Assembly: GCA_027943245.1 (NCBI GenBank)
Contig: JANDJZ010000048.1
Span: 1 to 64,000, forward strand
Source: Acanthamoeba sp. SK_2022b
Lineage: Eukaryota > Discosea > Longamoebia > Acanthamoebidae
Reading direction: 5' to 3'
Length of the DNA: 64,000 bases
The position numbers were made by a program, and so were the translations under genes. Shown here piece after piece: positions 33,221 to 48,200 of the stretch (position 1 is its first letter; each line of letters starts with the position of its first letter). The notes below the pieces were generated by a model. It made no database searches and was not told where the DNA came from. It worked only from the letters and a program-made list of their open reading frames with translations.

Positions 33221-34476
33221 TCAATCCTTGGGCTTCTTGTAGATGACCTCGTCCTTTCCTTCGGCCTTGGCGGCATGTCGCGCGGCCACGAACAGGAAGT
33301 CCGACAGACGGTTGAGGTATCGGCCCACAGCGGGACTGGCTTGTCCTTCCTTCACGAGCGGCGTCACCAACCTGCACCATCACATCCACCGCGTTGTCAG
33401 ACCATGACAGAACTTGTCCTCAACGGTGTGGGTGTGTCATACCGCTCTGCTCGGCGACAAACCGATCGGCAGACATGCAGGTGCGAAGAAGCCAGGCCGC
33501 CGGACTGGCAGACGAGGCGCACGGGAAAAGGTTGTGGTGAGCGACACACGAAGAGGGGTCGCAAAGGATGGGCGCCCATAATCATACGCGAGCCTGGCTA
33601 AGAAGGGTGCCCCGTACCGGCAAGATGAAGTTTTTCAGCGGCGGCAGCTCGGCGTCGAGCTCGTCGATCCACTTCTCCAGGGTGGCCACATGCGTATCCG
33701 AGAACTCGGTGCGACCTGTGCACGCGCATGAGAGACGGTCAGTGATTCATCTTCATGCGGCCGGCTAACGAGCGCCGAGACTCAGCAAGAGAACGCATAC
33801 GCAAGCGGGCGTCGACATCGGCCGCGTTTCTGGGCGTGGCCACGTTGGCCCCGATGTCGAGAAGCAGTGACTGAATCTGCCCAAGAGACTCAGTCGCGGC
33901 AAGCGTGCGGCTGAGCTACAAAGAGCAAAGTCTGGGCGACGATGTACCATCTGCAGCTTTTCATCAAGACCATTCTTGCTCTGCTCGCAGTACTCGCGCG
34001 CTAGCCTGTCAAAGAAGAGAATACGCGTCCACGCTAAGCGTCACACAAGGCTCGGCCACACGTGGCTGCCCGTGGAGCAGTACCCTACAAAGGAGTTGAG
34101 CTCATCGGTAGTTCCTAGTGCGTGAAATACGGCGTCCTCCTTCGCCCTGCGTTCCTGTCGTGCACGCAGCACACGTCGCGGGCATCGTGAGTCCACGGCG
34201 GGGAACTGTGCCACATTCGCATTGCAAGGTGAAAAACGAGGGGACATACGCCAGTGAAGAGAGAGGACTCACCGGCGTCGCCAGTCTTGGTATAGATCTT
34301 AACACCCCGCCGCAACTCGAGCGAGGCGCGACTGGTGGAAAGAGGCTGTATGGAGGTTGCCTTTGGGGGTTAGCGAAGGCGTTGCAGGCAGACTCAGGAA
34401 AAAGAGAAGGTACCCGAAGCCACTGGGTCTGCAAGGGCGGTGAAAAGCGACCAACAGCAGCTCCAAATCGCTTCAT
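33221..34476 (-). CDS. MMAB: cob(I)alamin adenosyltransferase, mitochondrial
   Basis: Multi-exon gene beginning [14 protein letters not shown], a basic presequence-like start. After intron 1 comes the ATP-binding motif [11 protein letters not shown] continuing to SSLFTG, then [20 protein letters not shown], with the conserved Asp/Glu of PduO-type enzymes. Further on: [38 protein letters not shown], then [10 protein letters not shown], the B12-site motif. The last exon reads [20 protein letters not shown] and ends YKKPKD. The enzyme transfers adenosyl from ATP to cob(I)alamin, making coenzyme B12 for methylmalonyl-CoA mutase in mitochondria. An upstream GTG-initiated frame was rejected. It diverges from the E2 gene. 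Confidence 0.92.
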
Positions 34477-35516
<1,040 letters not shown>

Positions 35517-35819
35517 GCTACGTTCTTTCGGAAGATGTAGATCAAGTGCGGCGTTACCTCCCTCTGTTACTCCACCCCGTCCTGTCATCGGTGGGGACTT
35601 CCGGACTCACAATCATGCGCATTGTCCGCGTTAATGATCACGTGTCAGAACACCTTAATCTTTCACCAATACACGTTCAACTTTCTCTACATCCTCTCTT
35701 TCCATTCAATGTGATCAGCTGTCTGCCTCTTCTCTAGATCTTGTGGTGGCTTGACATGGCGCTGTACTCTTATTACAAGGGCAGTGAGATCTTCACGGCA
35801 TGATCATGGTATGGCCATG
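35517..35819. other. convergent intergenic region (E2 / epsin)
   Basis: About 300 bp between convergent stops, moderately AT-rich with reduced CpG but not free of it. It presumably holds the two 3' UTRs. No gene or RNA element recognised. Confidence 0.35.
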
Positions 35820-37428
35820 CTAGAAGAAGCTCTGTTGTCCGAACGGGTTGTTCTGGCCACTCCCAACTGCGCGCGCGTTGTGTGAGCAGCTGACGACAGC
35901 AACCAAGAGGAGAGTGTGCCGCGTACCTTGATGCTGTGGGGCCGGCGGCAGCTGCTGACCGGCGGCCGGGAAGTACGCAGGATAGGACTGCAGCTGCGCA
36001 AGCGTCTTCTTGGCTTCGGGCTGCTGCGGCTGCTGTTGTCGTACAACGCGCATAGTAAGAGGAAAGGACAGCTCAACCGACGCCCAAAGGTCGCAGTACC
36101 GTGGGGGGAGAGAGAGACTGCAGCTGTGCGCCCTTGGGCAGCTGCTGCGCCACAAGACTCGCGAACACATCCGTGTTGCTCTGCTGGGCCTGCTGTTGCT
36201 GCTGGGGCTGAGAAGGCTGGAAAGAGGACGAGCCGTAGAGGCCGCCCGGGGCGGTGGCACCGAACGACGTGCTCTGCGGCGCGGCCTGTCCAAAGCCCGA
36301 GAAGCCACCGGACAGCTGGCATCGGGGAGCAGGCAGACACACAAGGCACGCAGTTGGTCAGGGACTGTGTGCTGCGGGCTGGGCGGGGATTTAACGCGGG
36401 CTGTACCGGTGCTTGCTGGCCGGACCACGCCTGGGCCAGCGGCGAGGGCTGGGAGGCGAGGCCCTGCTGGTATGGCATCTGGGGCGAGTGGGGGTACTGC
36501 AGGGGCGAGCCCGGCGTGGTGAAGGTGGCGGCCGACGAAGACGATCCGTAGGGCTGGGGCGTGGTGAAGGCGGCCTGCGGTTGCGAGCCCGTTCCCTGCT
36601 GCGCGTACTGGAGCTGCGGGAAGGCGCCGCTGCCCGAGGAGAGGGACTGCATGGCCTGCTGTTTCTGCAACAGCTGCTGTTGCTGCTGGATCTGGAGTTG
36701 CAGCTGCTGCTGCTGTTGCTGCAGTTGCATCTGCTGCTGCTGAAGCTGCTGCTGCTGTTGAGCAAAGTAAGCGGCCTGCTGCGGTTGTTGCTGCTGTTGC
36801 TGCTGCTGCTGCTGCAGGGGCGCAGCAGCAATCGACGCGTTCGAGGAGCCAACCGTAGCCAACGAGGACGAGCCGTAGAGGCCGCCCGGGGCGGCGGCAC
36901 CACCGAACGACGTCCAGCCCTGAGCCTGCGAAGCCGACGGCCCAGAACCGAGACCCGCCGGCGAGAACGAGCCGGACAGGGGCGGCTGCGGCTGCGACTG
37001 CGCTTGCGGCTGAGCAGTGAAGAAGGAGCCCTGAGACGGTTGCTGCTGCTGCTGGGGCTGCCTGGCGACGGCGAAGGGCGACCCGGCGGCGGCGGCGGCG
37101 GGCTGGGTGGCGAACGGCGACTGCTGCTGCAGCTGCGGCTGTTGGTACGGGTAGGGCTGCTGCTGGGCCTGCGACACGCCCACCCCGCCGTAGAAGGCGG
37201 GAGTGAAGCTGCCGGAGCCCTGGGCGCCGATGGACAGGTTCTGCATGCCCACCACCGGGTCCGTGAGAAGGCTGCCGCCGGGCGCCGAGTTGGTCGACTC
37301 GAGCGTTGGCGCGCCTGCAAAGCAAAGAGAGACAGTCGGGTGAGTACAACGGAGAGCTCGCCCCCCCCCCCCTCCCCCAAAGGCGACAGACGGGCTTGGC
37401 TCGTACGAGGCTTGCGCTGTTCCTTGGC

Positions 37429-37461
<33 letters not shown>

Positions 37462-37965
37462 CCGTTGGCCGGTGTACTTGTTCATCCGGTGTGGGTCCGA
37501 CAGTCGCAGGGCGGCGTCAGAGATCGAATAGTCGCACTTGCGCAGAATCTTGATGGCGTCCTCGGTGCTCAGACCAGCGAACATCTCCTTCAACTGCTCG
37601 GCCTTGTCCTGCGCGAATAAAACGGTGAGTGCGCTTCTCGCAGGCTTGCGATTGGAACAAAAACAAATTTAGAAGGGGGGCGCGACTGACCCTCAGGTCG
37701 GGAGGCGTCTGGCCGGGCGTGGCCTGCGCCTTTCTGGGCTTGCTCCGGGGAACGGGGGACTTGTGTGGTTTGGCTGAGATAGATGGCCAGTACGTTCAGC
37801 CGGTGCATCGCACGATCACGCGATGAGAGTATTGGGGGGGGGGGGCGAGCGCTACCTTCCCTGTCGTTGTTGTAGGTGATCCCCATGTTCTCCTGGCTCT
37901 CAGCGAGCCATTCCTGGGGCAGGGGCTCCGGCTTCGGGATGTCGTCGTCATCAGAATCTGCATGG

Positions 37966-38033
<68 letters not shown>

Positions 38034-39415
38034 CAGGGTGAGCGATCCTGTCGACGACGACGCCTGCCTCAGGAGTGGTCCCTCACCTCTTCGTCCCGGC
38101 CTTGGAGAATTTCTGCGCACCAGGAACAAAGCAAAGGGTCAGCCGCACGGAGAGGCGCCGGTGTCGTGAGTGTGCGTGTGTGCGCGGAAGCGAGCTGAGG
38201 TACGTACACGCCTCGCTTGGCATAGGACGGGGATGCGCCCCTTCCTCCTCGATAGTCGTCGCCCTTTGACTGTAGCACGCACGAGTGAGAGGTGAGGACG
38301 CCGACGTTCTCGCCCAAACGACAATCACACGAGATGACAATAGCAGGAGGAGGAGGAACACTAACCTCAAAGTCGTCACCATTGAAACCGCCGTCTTCGT
38401 CGCGCGAACGAGTGGCGCGCCTGCCGGCTGAGTGACGCGCGTGGATCAGCCAAGCGCTTGTTTAGGTGAGAGAGGAGGAAGAGGGCTCGCGGTACCCTCG
38501 CTGCCCATCGAGTCGGAGTATTTGCCGCGGTTGTGCTTGGCCTTCTCTCGCTCCTCTGCGAGGCGCTCGGGATCGTTCAGGAGCTCGATGATGGCCCGCG
38601 ACCTTTCCCTGACTGTGTGGCCAACGCCGACATCACCGCAGCGCACGTGAGCAGAAGACACGCACACACACACACACACGGTGCCAACACACGGCGGGCG
38701 GGACTGAAGTCGGCCGTACCGCTCTGGCCCACGTCGTTGTCGCTGGAATCGATGTGTTGGTAGGTGGTCAGGGTCTGGATGTTGGGCAGGTGCTGACGAG
38801 CGTCAACGATGACCTGCTTGGACCCGTTCTTGAGCAAGTAGTCCAACACCAACAGAGCCTGCGGAACGTGCGACAGCCACATACAAAAACAGCAGACAAT
38901 GGGCCGAGTGGTCAGTGTTTCCACCGCCAACCTACTGCGCGTCGGGCCAGCTGGAGCGCTCTCACCTTGTAGATGTGTCGCCAGTTCTTGCCATGGTCGT
39001 TGAGGCGCTTCCATATCTTGGCCATGATGATGCCAAAGCTGGAGCTGTGGTGCGCGTGGCGAGCGGTGCGGACACGAGCAGCGACGAGGCGTGAGCCCTT
39101 CCGTCCAGGGCTGGTTTGGGGGGGGGGGTAGCGAAGTGCAGGGCGTACTAGTGGAAACTGCAGCGGGCCAGCTCTTGGAGCTGCTGGCCGGTGGGTCCCC
39201 AGCTCTTGTTGGAGGTGGCCTCCCTGATCTTCACCTTGATCGCAGGTGTGCCAGTCACCGCGTCTTTACTGCACGCGTCGCACGGTGAAAAGTTGAGAAC
39301 AGATGGAAAATGGTTGAATCGGGGGTGCGTCACGGGCCCAGCAAGCAACCGAGCGAGGAGCTAAGAGGTACCTCTTTTGCATTCCTTTCGCTATCTTATC
39401 TTTGATGGCCGACAT
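35820..39415 (-). CDS. epsin-like ENTH-domain endocytic adaptor with poly-Q tail
   Basis: Multi-exon gene starting MSAIKDKIAKGMQKR; an upstream TTG extension was rejected. The ENTH domain follows: IKVKIREATSNKSWGPTGQQ, IIMAKIWKRLNDHGKNWRHI, ALLVLDYLLKNGSKQVI and RSRAIIELLNDPERLAEERE. ENTH domains bind PI(4,5)P2 and bend membranes in clathrin-coated pits. The linker is acidic (DSDDDDIPKPEPLPQEWL). A helical, UBA-like segment (LKEMFAGLSTEDAIKILRKC) comes next, then Gln/Pro/Gly-rich sequence with poly-Q tracts (about 36.65-36.83 kb and 37.43-37.46 kb). The C-terminus ends NNPFGQQSFF; NPF binds EH-domain proteins. One intron carries (CA)n. Confidence 0.87.
37967..38032. repeat. (CA)n microsatellite in an epsin intron
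   Basis: About 66 bp of uninterrupted CA on the + strand; the minus-strand transcript carries (GT)n. A second, shorter CA tract lies in another epsin intron at 38661-38679. Confidence 0.95.
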
Positions 39416-39733
39416 GATGAGAGGTACAGAATAAAAATGGGTTTGTCTTTTCGGAAGAGAAGCACTTTTCAATTTATCGCTTAGTGTAGCCAAATGAGGG
39501 ATTCCAAATCGAAGCTACTTCCGATTGCGTGATGTGTTGCTGCGGCGAGAGATGGGCGCCGAGCTCGTGTCGGTGTGCTCACCGCGAAAAGCCCTTCGGG
39601 GAGTTTATTTCCGTAATTCCGTTTTGGACCGCATGCCAAAGATACCGAGAGTTAATTAATACAACAAACCTTCTCCCTAACTCGTTACAAGGAAGGTCAG
39701 CATTCAAGAAACCGGAAGGCGTGTTCGGCCACG

Positions 39734-40842
39734 ATGGAGAAGTGGGAGGGGGTTGAGTTGGCAGTGGAGGATGGGGAGGAGGGAGGGCGCATGACCGGTT
39801 CGATGTATGAACCGCTGAGTCTGAGCTCACGGCGACGGAGGAAGTGGGCTGGGGGCTCCAGTTGCGCACCGAAGAAGCCTCCCCCGGCACTACTGGCCGA
39901 ACGAAGCAAGTCAGAGGGGGCAATGGTTCACGGCTACCTGGTGGTAAAGGAGGGCGGCATCGTCGAACGAGCAGTACCAGAAGATGGAGGCAATCAGACA
40001 ACTTCAGAGGCAGTCACAGCAAAGGACGAGCCCCATGGCAGGTTGTCCAACCTCGATAAGCTCAGACGATCCGCCATGAACTACTTCGATTTCAATACCC
40101 AGCCGCTGCACTCGTCGGCATCTCCATCCTTATTGTTGCCTAAATCGCCAACAATCGTCAACAGCCGCACAGTGCCTGCGCTTCAATCCTGTCTATCTCC
40201 TCGAAGCTATTCGGTCTATGGGGCGGATCACGACAGTCACCTCCCCGAGACCAACCTCTATGCCTCACAGACGAATAGCGCCGCCTCCCTCTCCCTCGAT
40301 TCATCCGATTCAGAAGAAGATGGAGAAGGAGGCCAAGAACCGCCAAAAGAGGCGACCCCACGCAACTATGACCCGGATTTGCAGCTCTTCGCCTCCTCCA
40401 CCCCTGTCATCTCCAACGGCCAGCAGCAGCCGGTGGTCTTTGAGGCGGATGAGCTGGGTGGCTACGGCACGGAAGGCGAGAGCGATGGGCTCACCACCTC
40501 GGGCGAATCGTCCACTTCCTCAGAAGATGAAGGCAGCGACGACTACGAAACGCCTGACGAAGATGAGGAATGGAACACGTCCGAGGAGGAAGAGATGGAG
40601 CGTGCACTCAGGGGCATCGATCGCGGCTATCTGGGCCGCAGCTCAGACAGCATCTGGAACCAGAGATTCCAAGCCCTGGTTCGCCTCAAAGATGACGAGA
40701 GCAAGTACCAGCAGCTCGCCTATCTCGCTCACGACTTCCAACACGCAGCCGAAGTCTATGGCCGTACGCCGCTTCCCCCCCCCCCCCGCCGCAAAACCAC
40801 ACATCGCCACTGCCGCTCTCTCCTTGCTTAAACTGTGGCGAC

Positions 40843-40922
<80 letters not shown>

Positions 40923-42209
40923 CAGGGATCATCATCAGCGAGCGCTATCTCCCGGTGGAGCAGAAGACCATCAAGCCGCTCGACATTGGCGGCATCGCAG
41001 GCGGTGAGAAGTTCATCGTGCAGAGCATCCTGTATGCACGCTCCCCTCCTCTCTTCTCCTCCACGCGTGACTCGTCTGTCGTCTGTTACTATCTCTTTAT
41101 GAAAAGTTGACCTCACTCGCCGCTGCCGCTCACAGCTTCAAGTACGCGCTCGACACCGAGCTCATTCCCGGGACGTGGATGTACGGCGGGGACTTCCCCG
41201 ACGACTCTGCCGCCATGAAGGCCGCAGGTTGGCCTCCCCTCCTCTGTGCTGCGCTGTTGCGGGATTCCTGCCTCCGCGCGCCCCTTTCCTCGTCGCTCAT
41301 TCGGTGGCCGCAGGACACGAGTTGCGCTCTCTGGCGCGCATAGAGGATTCGGCGCATGCTAGAGCTGAAGGCCTCATGCTGCCCTTGGGTGCGTGCCCCC
41401 TTTCGCTCTTTAAGTAGAGGCAAGAATGGGGCCTCAGAGGTCCTGGCACGCCCGTGTGCGTCAAAAAGCACTGGCAGCACCTTCTCACCTCCCTCTCTCC
41501 CTCCCTTCATCGTTCGCACGCCAACAGAGACCGTCGTCGACTATCGAGGATTTCGGTTGTTGGCGTGCTCCGTCCTCCCCATTTCACATCAGACCATCTG
41601 TTACGGGTACGTCTCAACTCGTCTGCTAGCTCGCTTTCCCCTCTCATCGCACACGATTCAAGGTCTCATGTTACGTGTGCGTGTGTGCGTGGTCTTCAGT
41701 TCACATGACGGAGGCAGGACCGTGCACACCACCTACCCTCTGTTCAACCGTAAATTCAAAGGTGAGTTCGTGTGGCCGCCTCGTTTGTGGTTGCTTGGTT
41801 CGGGCCACCCCCGCCTCAGGTGACTCATCTCTGGTCTTTCTCTCTCCTCCTGTCATCTCCGCGACAACGCGTACAGCTGTCTTCTCTCGGCTGAACCTCA
41901 AGGGCCACCGCGTGCGCAACCGGTTCATCTACGGACCGGGTGACATCGAAGGTGCGCGGCACATCTCCCGCTTGGCAAACGGCAATCGCCTGATGCTGAG
42001 CCTGGTGCTCACCTTCCTTCGGCCCGCTGGTTAGGCCACTGGGGAGCCGACGGTAAGCTCTATCTGGTGGACTTTAGCCGGGTCTATCCTCCGGAGGACA
42101 TCCTCCACGTTCGACGTTACTTCCCCTCCGTGCCAAGTCGGGGCCTGTTCTACCGCATGCTGCGACCAGGTGCGCCCCTCAGACCACCGACTCTGTGCCG
42201 ACACGTTAT

Positions 42210-42279
<70 letters not shown>

Positions 42280-45200
42280 CACAGAGCTGGTTGGCTCCTA
42301 TTCGGTCCCATTGTGCAGCGACGCCTGTAGCCGATGGATTGCAGCCGACAAGAACGCACACGTCCATAACCTAGAGGTACGCGCACAGCCACCCCTTTGG
42401 TAGGCGAGCCATTGTATTCAAAGCGCGGGACCCGCGGTTGGCTCCCAGGTGGCCGATGCCACGCGATGGCTGCTGGACAAGGTGGTTCCCGACCTCGCGC
42501 TCGAACTGACATTCCGGTGCATCAAAATCAAAGCTGACGAGGTGCGCGCGACGATCTCCCACCGTTGTTGCTCCTGCTCTCGCTCTCATCGGGCCTTTCG
42601 CTCACTCTTGCCTCTTCGCTGACCGGTCTCCTCAGTTTGCCTACTCTGGCGAACAAGGGATTAGCGTGAGCCTGCTCCACCAGCATACGCACCACATTCT
42701 TCACCGCATGCACACCTGCGGCGTCAACATGCGGTGCGTTGCCACCCATTCCTTCCTAATCTCCCCCCTCCCGGCTCGTGGTCGATTACGTCTCTCACGC
42801 TCCTTTCTGCTCGTCGCCCTGGCGCAGGTACCTCGGGCTGCTACGAAGCAAGTTTCTCGAGACCGCGCGCAACTATCTGGTCGAAGGTTCGTCCATGAAC
42901 TCGGGCAGCGCATCCAACTCTGTAGGCGCCGTATACTCCAGCATCATATTCACCGAGGTGGACCCATCGCTCTTCTCTGCCCTCCCCTCCAATTTTTTGA
43001 TTCTACTGCCACTGAGCCAACCCACTAAAATCAAGTGTTGTGTTGTGTTGTGTTGTGTTGTGTTGTGTTGTGTTGTGTTGTGTTGTGTTGTGTTGTGTTG
43101 TGTTGTGTTGTGTTGTGTTGTGTTGTGTTGTAGATGGCGGCTCGGGTGGGCAAGAACTTCATCAGGGCGCTTCTCAGAGAGAAGATGAAGCAGCTCAAGG
43201 TGCCTTCGAGCGAGCCCTACCGCCAGCTGGTGCTCAACCTGTTCAACCTGTTCTCGGGCCAGCACCACCTCTCCACCAAATTCTGGACCGCCACCCAGCC
43301 CACCCACCGCATCTTCAACCTCTCCGCCCAGAGGAAAGAGGTGCGTGCCCCCCAGCACTGTTGGCTCACCCCCCCCCCCTTCCCCCCTGGTTCTTGCGTT
43401 TGGTGCTGGCGAAGCCGATCTCACGCCGGCAATCGGAACAGCCCACGCAGATGCTGGGGAGTACGATCAAGCGGACGACGGAAGAGGAGGACAGGGGCCT
43501 CGAGTACTACATCTATCAGCAAAGCTTCCGCAACAAGCGAAAGCGGAACGCCAGCAAGAGCGAGAAGCGGAACGCCTTCCTCCGTACGTGGGTCGCTGTC
43601 GTGTTTCGTGGTCTTCGTGGGCGTCTATGGGTGTGTGAGCGTGGGCTCACCAAAAAGCTCCATCGCCGCGCAGGGGCGAGCGAGCGTCCATCGTTGCGGT
43701 CAGCAAAGCCGCTCATTTCCGGGGACATGAAGCGAATCATCGAGGACGACATGGACGACCCCATTCCCGACTCGGCCGACCACGACGACAACGAGGGCGA
43801 CGAGCTCCGCCAGCACTCAGAGGAGAGCAACGGATCGCACGAGGACCCCTCCATTTTCATGGATCAGTTCCACGACGAGGAGCTGCTTAACGATCTCCTG
43901 CCCATGAAGCTCGCCATCAGGTGCGTTTGCCAGCCGCTCGTTGTCTCGATGGCCCCTTTGTCCTCTCCTCTTGCCAACACGGTCGTTCGGTCACCACAGG
44001 TCCAAGTTTGGCAAGTTTGCGCTGACGCAGCAGGAGTGGGACTGCCAGACGCGAGACAGGCCGCTGCTCTTCCAAGGTTCGCACAGACCAACTCCGTCGC
44101 TTGCAGCGTCGCTGACGTTTCGGTGCGGTCGCTCCCTGCCTTGAACCCGTTCGGGGGGGGGGGTGGCACAGGTCTCTTCTTTTACCGGCTGTGCGAGATG
44201 CTGGGGATCGTCATGTCCAATCAGCCGATGATCTTCCAGGAGCTCAACGTCGCCGCCGCGACCCAACCGCTGCCCACCAAGTTCGAGTTCCTCGACCCGC
44301 ACCTGCTCGGTACGCCGCCCGCAACCACTCGCCAACGGCGTCGTGACGATCGATCTGACGCGCTTCCCTCCCTGACCCCCCCCGGGGCGCTGTTGTCTGC
44401 CGGCAGACCTGTCGGTCAAGGTGAAGCACATGCACCTGGTCGCCTCGTGCGAGGGCATGGCGCTGTTCATGAAGTCGGCGCGACTGATCGAGAAGAAGAT
44501 CTGCCTCACCGAGGAGGAGCGCAAGAAGTGCTGCCTGCTGCTGACCTTTGCCCGCGAGAAGTTCGAGTTCGCGCTCAAGAGCATCACCGACTCGGTGCAC
44601 ACGCTGCTGCACCTGGCCAAGGTGGTCTACCTCCTCGCGTGCTACACGTCGACGTCCAACGCGTCGTCATCGTCGTCGTTGTCGCCATCGAACAAGGACA
44701 GCGGGGCGCTGGGCCAGAGCCACGCCGCGATCGCGGACCAGCTCGGCCACGGGGGCGAGGGGCAGCGCAAGGGAGGCGGCGGCGCCGAGAGCAAGGCCTC
44801 GACCAACAAGCGCGGCCTGCTCGACGCGTCGCTCAAGTACTACGAGCAGGCCATCAACATCCTCAAGAAGCGCGACACCCTGGCGGCGATGGCCAAGAAG
44901 TCCAAGGGCGGGAGCAAGGGCGACCTGCTGCTGGACAACGCCAGCGGGAGCGTGAAGACGGTGGGACAGCGCAAGCGGGAGGACAGCGAGCGCAAGGACA
45001 AGAAGCAGATCGACGTCAACCAGGACCAGCTGTGCAAGGCCGCGCTCGAGATGCTCACCGTGCTGTGCGAGCTCTCGGTCTACGCCTCCGCCGCCCCCGT
45101 CGCCCAGACGACGTCGGGCGGCACCACCGTCCCGCGCGAGCGCCGGCGCATTTGGGGGTCGGCGTGGGACCTCCTGCAGGAGGCGCTGATGAAGTATCCC

Positions 45201-48200
45201 GTCAAGCTCAAGCGCGAGTTCGAGGCCCACACGGCCAAGCTCATGCGCAGCCACAACTCGGTCTTTGCGTCGCAGCAGAACGAGTGTCGGCTCTACAACT
45301 ACCTCAAGGTGGGCCAGCTCGGCGTGGTCATCGCGTCGATCATGCAGCTCGAGAGCCTGCGCATCATCAACGAGCGGCTGCTGCAGGGCCACTACCACGA
45401 CCTGCGCGAGAGGGAGCGTGTCGCCCGCGAGCTCCGGCAGAAGCTCGAGAGCGAGGAGCGCGAGCGGCTGCGCCTCGAGGAGGAGCGCCGCCGCGAGGAC
45501 GAGCACCGCGCGCAGGAGCGGCGCGCGGAGCTCAAGCGACTGGGCGCCACCTTCCGTCCGCTGCGAAAGTCCCTCGACGCGGCCCAGCAGGTCCTCGTGC
45601 GCAACCCCAGCTACGATGGCGACGAGCCCGTCCCCGCCAGGGCCAGCCTCAGCAGCGAGCGCGTCGAGTGCGCCGCCAGGCCGCCCTTCGCCGACCTCGC
45701 CGTGTCCCCGCCGGTCTCGGCGTCCGACCTCGCCATCATCGGGAGCGGAGACACATCCCCGACGCGGAGCGAAGGCGAGCAGGAGGCCGACAGGCCGGAC
45801 GGCAAGAAGAGGGGCAAGCTGGCGCTCAAGAAGACCTGGCGCAAGAGCATGGTCGACTCGACGCAGCTCAAGTCGCTCGGCCGGAGCGGGGAGAGGGACG
45901 CCGAGCAGCACGACAGGAAGGAGAAGGACGGCAACAACAGGAAGAAGGACAAGAAGGACAAGAAGAAGAAGACTAAGAGGCCCAAGCACGAGGAGGCTCT
46001 GGCCCAGCTCGGGCTCCTGGACAAGAAGAAGCACAAGAAGTCCAAGAAGCCAAAACGGAAGGGCCACGACACGAACGCCGACGAGCAACATCGGCAGCAG
46101 GGTCGAGGGCACCTCTCGACCAACGCCCACGAGGCGGTAGCGGAGCACGAGGAGGAGCACAACGCGGCGGAGGCGGAGGCGCAGAACGGCGGGCCCGAAC
46201 AGCAGCAGCAGCACGGCGATGCTGCGGGGGGCAGAAAGAACGAGTGCGAAAGCGAAAGCGACACGAACAGCGGAAGCGCCGGAAGTGAGAGCGAGGGCGG
46301 TGCGGTGGTGAGCAGCCCCGAGGCAAAGGGCCGCATGGGTCTCCTCAAGTCGATCCAGAAGCGGCGAGCGGAGAGCAGCGAGATCAAGAAGGCGGCAGCC
46401 AAGATCGACACCGTGCGACGACTGCGCACGCCCACGCACAGCAGCGTCAGCAGCAGCAGCAGCGGCAGCGAGGACAACCCACAGCAGCAGCAGCAGCAGT
46501 CGCCGCAGCCGCGAGCGTCCGCCATACCGACCTCGTTCTCCTTCGACGACGAGCGCGCCCGCGCCAACTCGGCCGGCGCCTCGTTCCTGCCCTCGTTCGG
46601 CAAGGGCCGCAAGGGCACCGTGTCGACGAAAAGAGAAGGCGGCGCGCATCTGCCAGATGGCAGCGGCACGGTCGTTGGCGTGGCCGGCGGCGCGGCGGCC
46701 CCGTCCTCGGCCCCGTCGCCAAAGACCAAGCCCCTGCGGGCGACCACCGCCAAATCGTCGATGACGATGATGACCGCCGGCCCTCTGTTCCACACTCCGG
46801 CCACTTTCCTCGCCTCGCTGGCCAACGCCACGCACGACGCGCGCAGCTTCGCGTCGGCGTTCAGGGAGAGGGCGCGCTGGCGCTACAAGGACAGCGAGGG
46901 CTGCGCCTATCCCTACCTCTTCGCCACGTTCGAGTCGACGTTCTACGACTCGGCCCTTCTCCACTCGTCCCACGGCCACGGCCACGGCCACGCCGACGCG
47001 ACGCGGCTGGGCCCGGCGGCCCTCCAGGAGCGCGAGAGCGATCGCGAGGAGTGGGAGCTGCGGAAGCACGGGCACAGGAGGGCGTGCCGCGCCGCGGAGA
47101 AGTACGTGGGCGAGGAGGTCTTCCTCTCGTGGGGCGGCCGATACCTCTCCGCCAAGAACGACGGCACCGTCTACCTGCACTCGGGTAACCTACCTGCCCG
47201 TCGCCCCAGTGCATCGCTGCGCGAGGCGTGTCCTGACCCAGTCTTTATTATTATTATTATTATTATTTACAATTTATTATTGTTATTTTATTTTTGGTTG
47301 ATCGACGCAGGGGTGACGCGGGAGGCCGTCTGGCGAGTGGAGACCTGCCAGCCAAAGCCCGAGAGCGAGGACTCGTTCCACGTGTCGCTGCGGGGCGTGC
47401 ACGGCAAATACTTGGCCCTGTCCGACACGGCCAAGGTACGCGCCCGCCCTTCATGACCTCTCCGTGAGATGGGGCAAGCGATAGCGAAAGAGAGGGGGGG
47501 GGAGAGAGGGAGAGAGGTGCTGAAAGTGGTCGTGGCGTGCAGGGCGTGGTGGTGGCCAAGTCGGCGCGGGCGACGGAGGCCAGCCACCGGTGGGAGTGGA
47601 CCGCCGTGCAGGCCGCAGACATGGCCGAGGCCATGACGCTCCGCGCGCCTCTGAACGAGAAATTGTACGCTCCTCTGGATCGTCGTGACCACCCAAACCC
47701 AACGCTCACCTGGAACTCGCGGCTCTGCACGCGCGTTTGGTCGCTTCGTCGCCGCAGCCTGTGTCCGCCCAGCAAGCGCGGCAACGTGGTGACGGCGGCC
47801 AAGGACTCGGTGGCCGTCAACAAGGGCGAGTGCTGGTCGGTGCGTCTGGCCAACGTGAACCGGGTCTACCTGCGGGCGTCCGCCCACGGCAAATACCTCC
47901 GGTCCCGCAATCTCGCCGAGGCCTCCTTCTGTACGCGTCTCTCCCTCCCTCCCTCTCTCTCTCTCTCTCTCACGCACACGCGCATGTGATTGACGTGTCT
48001 GCGTGCGTGTTGCGTGTTGCAGCGAGCAAGAGCAAGGTGACCGCTGCTGCGTTCGTGCCGTCGTACATCTATGATGTCTGGTGGGCGGAGATGCACGCCA
48101 CCGACCCGCAGAAGGTCGCCCTGCGCTCGTACGACGGGCTCTTCCTCGCCCCGCAGTGGGGCGGCACCGCGAGCAACAAGAACGCCCAGCAGCAGCCGCT

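Noticed and set aside
36413..37531. 372-codon plus-strand frame opposite epsin
   Set aside because: Poly-Leu and poly-Arg arise from the antisense of the CAG/CTG-rich poly-Q region.
43035..43131. Possible CRISPR-like array
   Set aside because: Pure pentanucleotide tandem repeat without spacers, in a eukaryotic intron.
43040..45976. 978-codon plus-strand frame starting in the TGTTG repeat
   Set aside because: It begins in a microsatellite reading as Cys/Val/Leu repeats and crosses exons and introns out of frame with the CLU domain.
44667..47180. 837-codon open frame on the minus strand inside the CLU-fascin exon
   Set aside because: GC-rich third positions of the real gene leave the antisense frame free of stops; the composition (Leu/Val/Arg/Ala) is the mirror image of the Lys/Glu/Ser-rich sense protein.
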